From an uncultured cyanobacterium (lineage in GTDB: Bacteria; Cyanobacteriota; Cyanobacteriia; PCC-6307; Cyanobiaceae): 64,000 nt of DNA. Below the pieces are notes generated by a model. That model was given only the letters and a program-made list of their open reading frames with translations, was not told the origin of the DNA and did not search any database. The stretch spans positions 123,849 through 187,848 of the forward strand of contig CAIJRN010000034.1 of NCBI GenBank assembly GCA_903823115.1. The letters run 5' to 3'. Within the stretch, counting starts at the first letter, position 1; each line of letters begins with the position of its first letter. Both the position numbers and the translations under genes were made by a program. This document shows positions 60,198-64,000 of this stretch, one piece after another.

Positions 60198-62948
60198 TCA
60201 GCCGTCGGGGTAGCGGGAGAGCTGATTGAGCATCTTGCAGACCATGGCGCTCCAGCCGGTCTGATGGGATGCGCCGACGCCGCTGCCGTTGTCGCCGTGG
60301 AAGTACTCGTTGAACAGAATCAGATCGCGCCAGTGGGGATCGTTCTGGAACGTCTCCACATCGCCATTGAAGGGGCGACGTCCCTGGCTGTCACGGCGGA
60401 AGATACCCACCAGCCGCTTCTCCAGTTCCAGGGAGGCCTGCCAGAGCGTGATCCAGTTGCCGGAACGGCTGGGGAACTCCACCTTGAAGCTGTCGCCGTA
60501 GAAATGGGCGAATTTCTGCAGCGATTCGATCAGCAGAAAGTTCATCGGCATCCACACCGGGCCGCGCCAGTTGGAGTTGCCACCGAACATGGCCACCGGG
60601 CTGTCGGCGGGGCTGTAGGTGAGGGTCTGGCTCTGGCTGCCTTCGGTGTAGGTGTAAGGGTGCTTTTCGTAGACCTTGGAGAGGGAGCGGATGCCGTAGG
60701 GAGAGAGAAACTCCTCCTCGTCAAAGAGCCGTTCGCAGATGCGTTGCAAGCGCTCTCTGGGCACGAGAGCGAACAGCACCCGGTCGTTGTTCCAGATCCC
60801 CAGGTTGTGCACCATCCAGGAGGGGGTGGTGCGCTCGTGGGTGAACCAGGCCAGGGTGTGGGTCACGTCGAGCATCGGTAGCCGTTGCACGGTGTCGATG
60901 TCGAAGCTCTGCACGGCCAGCAGGGGCACCAGGCCCGAGAGCGAACGGGTGCGCAGGTAGTCGACACTGCCGTCTGGCCGTTTGATCACGTCGTAGTAGA
61001 AACCGTCCTCCTCATCCCAGTTGAGGTAGTCACGGCCGGCGGGGTTGTTGAGGCCGATCGCCAACTGCACGAAATCGACGACGAAGCGCTCGCAGATGTC
61101 GGCATATTCCGGCTCCTCGCGGCTCAGTTCCACCGCGATCTGCAGCAGGTTGAGACTGAGCGAGGCCATCCAGGCGGTGCCGTCGCACTGCTCGATGATG
61201 CTGCCGTCGGCGAGGGGGAAGCGCCGATCGAAGACGGCGATGTTGTCGAGGCCCAGGAAGCCCCCCTCAAAGACGTTGTCACCGGAGCGGTCGTTGCGGT
61301 TGGCCCACCAGCCGTATTCCAGAATCAGCTTGCGCAGGGCTGCGCGCAGAAAGCCCAGATCGGCGGCGTCGGTGGCTTTGCGATCAATCTGATAGATGCG
61401 CATCGCCGCCCAGGCCCCGATCGGTGGATTGGGATCGGAGAGGGCCCACTCGTAGGCCGGCGTCTGGGCGTTGGGGGCGGTGTAGTGGGGTTTGCGCAGC
61501 AGCATGCACTGCTCCTTGGCCGTGGCCGGATCAAAGACGGCGAAGGCCACGGCGTGGAACATCAGATCCCACTGACAGAAGTAGGGGTACTCCCAGCAGT
61601 CCGGCATCGAGATCACGTCGTGGGCGTGCAGCCGTTTCCAGTAGGCGTTCTGGGTGTGCCGGCGTTCGTTGGGGGGAGGGGTGCCGGTGGGGTCACCCTC
61701 CAGCCAGCGCATCACGCTCCAGCCGTAGTACTTCTTGCACCAGAGCAGGCCGGCCGTGCCGGCCAGGTGGATGCGGCGGTCGTCCTCGGACAGCCCCGGC
61801 ACCTTTTGGTCGAAGTATTCCAGCCACTCCCGCTCGCGCTCGGCGAAGATCGTCGTGAATGCGTCAGAGAAGGGAAGGGTGGCACCGGCTGCGGTGTCTT
61901 GCTCCGATGGGGCCTGATGCGTGCCATCGACGCGGCGCAGGCGCAGGCCCACCAGCCACTCCTCGCCGGCAGCCAGGGTGTGCTGCAACAGCCGTCCCGC
62001 CTTGCTGCCATGCAGCGCCGGATTCACCGCGCCGGCTTCGCCGTTGACCACATGGCGATGGAAGCCGTCCTTCTGGAAGGGTGTGGCGTTGGGCTCGCCC
62101 CAGAGACGCTCGCTGTTGGTTTCGTTGTCGGTGAAGATCCAGGTGCCGGCCTGCTGGCAGTCGAGCTGATAAACCCCCAGGTGGGGGATGGCATCGGTGA
62201 CGACGGCGTCGCTGGCTGGATCGTTTTCTGCTGAGGCCGCCAGGGTGATCTGGTGCTCGATCTCGTCGGGATAGCCCCAGCGCCAGGTGTTGCGCAGCCA
62301 CAGGCTGGGCAACAGGGTCAGGGGTGCGGCTTCGGGGCCCCGGTTGGTGGCCTTGATCCGGATCAGCAGATCTTCCGGTCCCGCCTTGGCGTATTCAATG
62401 ACGACATCGAAGTAGCGGTTCTCGTTGAAGATGCCCGTTTCGATCAGTTCGTATTCGGGCTGGTCGCGGCTGCGGCGGCCGTTCTCCGTCCGCAGATCCT
62501 CATAGGGAAAGGCTCGCTGCGGGTACTTGTAGAGCGCCCGCATGAAGCTGTGCGTGGGGGTGTTGGCGAGATGGAAGAAATAGTCCTTGAGGTCTTCGCC
62601 ATGGTTGCCTTCCGGGTTGCCGAGCCCGAAGGGCCTTTCCTTGAGGATCGGATCGGCACCATTCCAGAGGGCCAGCGAAAAACAGAGGCGGCACTGTTCG
62701 TCGCAGAGGCCCAGCAGGCCGTCTTCACCCCAGCGATAGACCCGGGAGCGGGCGTGGTCATGGGGAAAGGAGGTCCAGGCGTCGCCATCGGCGGAGTAGT
62801 CCTCCCGCACGGTGCCCCACTGGCGCTCGCTCAGGTAGGTGCCCCAGAGGCCCCAGGGCGCGATGTCGTGGTCGCGCTCGGCGATGCGCCGGGTTTCCGA
62901 GGGGCTGATGGCGTCAATCACGTCGGCAGAGGCAGAAGTGGTGGTCAC
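60198..62948 (-). CDS. GH63-type glucosidase (MGH1-like)
   Basis: 916 residues from a GTG that overlaps the stop of the upstream GMC gene (GTGA at 62945-62948). The start (ETRRIAERDHDIAPWGLWGT YLSE) and the (alpha/alpha)6 barrel segments WDLMFHAVAFAVFDPATAKE, NVFEGGFLGLDNIAVFDRRF, GTAWMASLSLNLLQIAVELS and FGGNSNWRGPVWMPMNFLLI are typical of large bacterial GH63 proteins. These hydrolyse alpha-glucosidic links; processing glucosidase, mannosylglycerate hydrolase and related activities are in the family. Two GMC oxidoreductases flank it, suggesting one sugar-processing pathway. Confidence 0.85.
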   Translation of the reverse strand: MTTTSASADVIDAISPSETRRIAERDHDIAPWGLWGTYLSERQWGTVREDYSADGDAWTSFPHDHARSRVYRWGEDGLLGLCDEQCRLCFSLALWNGADPILKERPFGLGNPEGNHGEDLKDYFFHLANTPTHSFMRALYKYPQRAFPYEDLRTENGRRSRDQPEYELIETGIFNENRYFDVVIEYAKAGPEDLLIRIKATNRGPEAAPLTLLPSLWLRNTWRWGYPDEIEHQITLAASAENDPASDAVVTDAIPHLGVYQLDCQQAGTWIFTDNETNSERLWGEPNATPFQKDGFHRHVVNGEAGAVNPALHGSKAGRLLQHTLAAGEEWLVGLRLRRVDGTHQAPSEQDTAAGATLPFSDAFTTIFAEREREWLEYFDQKVPGLSEDDRRIHLAGTAGLLWCKKYYGWSVMRWLEGDPTGTPPPNERRHTQNAYWKRLHAHDVISMPDCWEYPYFCQWDLMFHAVAFAVFDPATAKEQCMLLRKPHYTAPNAQTPAYEWALSDPNPPIGAWAAMRIYQIDRKATDAADLGFLRAALRKLILEYGWWANRNDRSGDNVFEGGFLGLDNIAVFDRRFPLADGSIIEQCDGTAWMASLSLNLLQIAVELSREEPEYADICERFVVDFVQLAIGLNNPAGRDYLNWDEEDGFYYDVIKRPDGSVDYLRTRSLSGLVPLLAVQSFDIDTVQRLPMLDVTHTLAWFTHERTTPSWMVHNLGIWNNDRVLFALVPRERLQRICERLFDEEEFLSPYGIRSLSKVYEKHPYTYTEGSQSQTLTYSPADSPVAMFGGNSNWRGPVWMPMNFLLIESLQKFAHFYGDSFKVEFPSRSGNWITLWQASLELEKRLVGIFRRDSQGRRPFNGDVETFQNDPHWRDLILFNEYFHGDNGSGVGASHQTGWSAMVCKMLNQLSRYPDG

Positions 62949-64000
62949 AGCGATGCCTTCAGGGCTTCGCCGATGCGCAGGGCGTTGGCGATCACCGTCA
63001 GACCGATGCCCACCGACGGGCAGGACGGCAACACGCTGGCGTCGACGATCCAGAGGTTGTGCACCTCATGGCTGCGGCCCTCCAGGTTCACCACCGAGGT
63101 GGCCGGATCGCTGCCCATCCGGCAAGTACCGCACGCTCCGCCGATCACCGGTAGAGGGGCCTCGCCGCGGGGATGGGTGGGGGCCGCTTTGGCCACCAGG
63201 GTCAGGGGATCGGCCTCCACCGCCTTGAGGCTGTCGATCCAGCGGTAGACGAGGCGATCGTGGGCCTCACGGTTGTTGGCGGTGTAGTGGATCTGTAGCT
63301 GGCTGCCCCGCAGCAACACCCGGTTGTGGGGATCGGGCCGTACGGCGCTCATCGCCCACCAGGTGATCGAGCGCGAGGCGAGCTGCTCGATGCCGAAATC
63401 GGGCAGCAGTCGGGTCACCAGGGAGAGCACCGGTGGTGATTCGGCGAACAGGGCGTCCTGGAGGACGCCGCCGCCGCTGTGGATCGAGCCGAGCGGAAAA
63501 TTGACGTTCTTGTCGCCCCAGTAGAAGTCGGTGATGCCGTGGCTGCGGGCGTAGCGACCCGAGTTGGCGGCCGCCGCCAGCTGCAGGATCGTGGTGAGCT
63601 GGGGCTTCATCAGGTTGCGACCCACCTGGTCGGAACCGTTGGCCAGGCCCCGGGCGTGGTGCTCGGTGGCGGAGCGCAGCAGGATCTCCGGGGTGCCGAT
63701 CGCCCCGGCGGCCAGCACCACCTGATGGCCCTGGAACAGCCAGCGCTGGCCTGCGATATCCACCTCAACGCCGCGCACTTCCTGGCCGTTCGGGTTGACG
63801 TGCAGCTGCACGACGCGGGCGTTCTCCTTCACCACCACGTTGCTGCTGGATCGCACTGCATTGACGCCGAACAGCTCGGCATCGCCTGTGGGATCGACGG
63901 CCGAATCGGACCAGCTCAGGGGCAGGTCGTAGGGATGGAGGCCCTGGCGCTCCAGGGCGGCGCGCAGTTCCACCAGGAACGGCTCCACGGGCCTTGGGGC
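62945..64000 (-). CDS. GMC-family oxidoreductase, partial at right edge
   Basis: At least 352 C-terminal residues; the frame is still open at base 64000 (APRPVEPFLVELRAALERQG), so the N-terminal FAD motif lies outside. Seen: FQGHQVVLAAGAIGTPEILL, RGLANGSDQVGRNLMKPQL, and the C-terminal GACGTCRMGSDPATSVVNLE, NLWIVDASVLPSCPSVGIGL then TVIANALRIGE. It overlaps the GH63 gene by four bases, so the two are coupled. It resembles the GMC gene at 58.4-60.0 kb but lacks that protein's Cys motif in the visible part. Confidence 0.85.
   Translation of the reverse strand, partial: APRPVEPFLVELRAALERQGLHPYDLPLSWSDSAVDPTGDAELFGVNAVRSSSNVVVKENARVVQLHVNPNGQEVRGVEVDIAGQRWLFQGHQVVLAAGAIGTPEILLRSATEHHARGLANGSDQVGRNLMKPQLTTILQLAAAANSGRYARSHGITDFYWGDKNVNFPLGSIHSGGGVLQDALFAESPPVLSLVTRLLPDFGIEQLASRSITWWAMSAVRPDPHNRVLLRGSQLQIHYTANNREAHDRLVYRWIDSLKAVEADPLTLVAKAAPTHPRGEAPLPVIGGACGTCRMGSDPATSVVNLEGRSHEVHNLWIVDASVLPSCPSVGIGLTVIANALRIGEALKASL

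Noticed and set aside
1..64000. CRISPR arrays, insertion-sequence ends, rRNA genes, integrase genes
   Set aside because: Looked for regular spaced repeats, transposase or integrase motifs and rRNA sequence; none found.

Overview
The window is a GC-rich chromosomal segment of a picocyanobacterium of the Synechococcus/Cyanobium kind. Evidence seen directly: psbK beside tgt, chlD (Mg-chelatase), a deazaflavin-type photolyase, a POR-like reductase, a carotenoid oxygenase, and several cyanobacterial families (DUF3155, DUF3721, DUF1651, Nif11, an HpsJ-like protein and a cyanobacterial PEP-CTERM-like sorting tail). Species assignment is inference; no rRNA is present and only one tRNA (Met-CAU) was found.

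Layout. 0-4 kb is a decaying defence/toxin-antitoxin island: a BrnT toxin running off the left edge, HicAB, a DUF4160/DUF2442 pair, an Mrr endonuclease broken by an in-frame stop, an AT-rich membrane protein and the remains of a type I methyltransferase (hsdM). 4-26 kb is mainly housekeeping: DUF3155, histidine kinase, cobS, tgt, psbK, an exported sorting-tail protein with its HpsJ-like neighbour, a WecG glycosyltransferase, a large GH15 protein, a Gfo/Idh/MocA oxidoreductase, a CNNM/CorC protein, tRNA-Met, pyrE, ygfZ, a RecB-like nuclease, a phosphohexomutase and rdgB.

25-35 kb is a second accessory stretch with many broken genes: an antiporter remnant, a DUF1651 remnant read into an SDR, two DUF3721 genes (one interrupted), a DUF305 protein divergent from a MerR regulator with a recognisable operator, a coupled nucleoside-phosphorylase-like/PD-(D/E)XK-like gene pair, an orphan Nif11 peptide, VapB with a deleted VapC, a second ruined VapC, the tail of a lost sorting-tail protein beside a second HpsJ-like gene, and intact MazEF.

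35-54 kb returns to metabolism: SIMPL, FAH hydrolase, NUDIX, photolyase, DegT aminotransferase, thioredoxin-like protein, a lipoprotein, fabI, VapBC, hisB, carotenoid oxygenase, SulP-STAS-cNMP transporter, chlD, a pseudouridine synthase and an NmrA protein. 54-58 kb is an envelope/secretion locus (two tandem small membrane proteins, TolC, a small membrane protein, an HlyD/NHLM adaptor). 58-64 kb is a minus-strand GMC / GH63 glucosidase / GMC cluster running off the right edge.

The best candidates for something undescribed are the coupled phosphorylase-like/nuclease-like pair (30.4-31.9 kb), the two paralogous sorting-tail plus HpsJ-like loci (10 and 33 kb), and the GMC-GH63-GMC operon.
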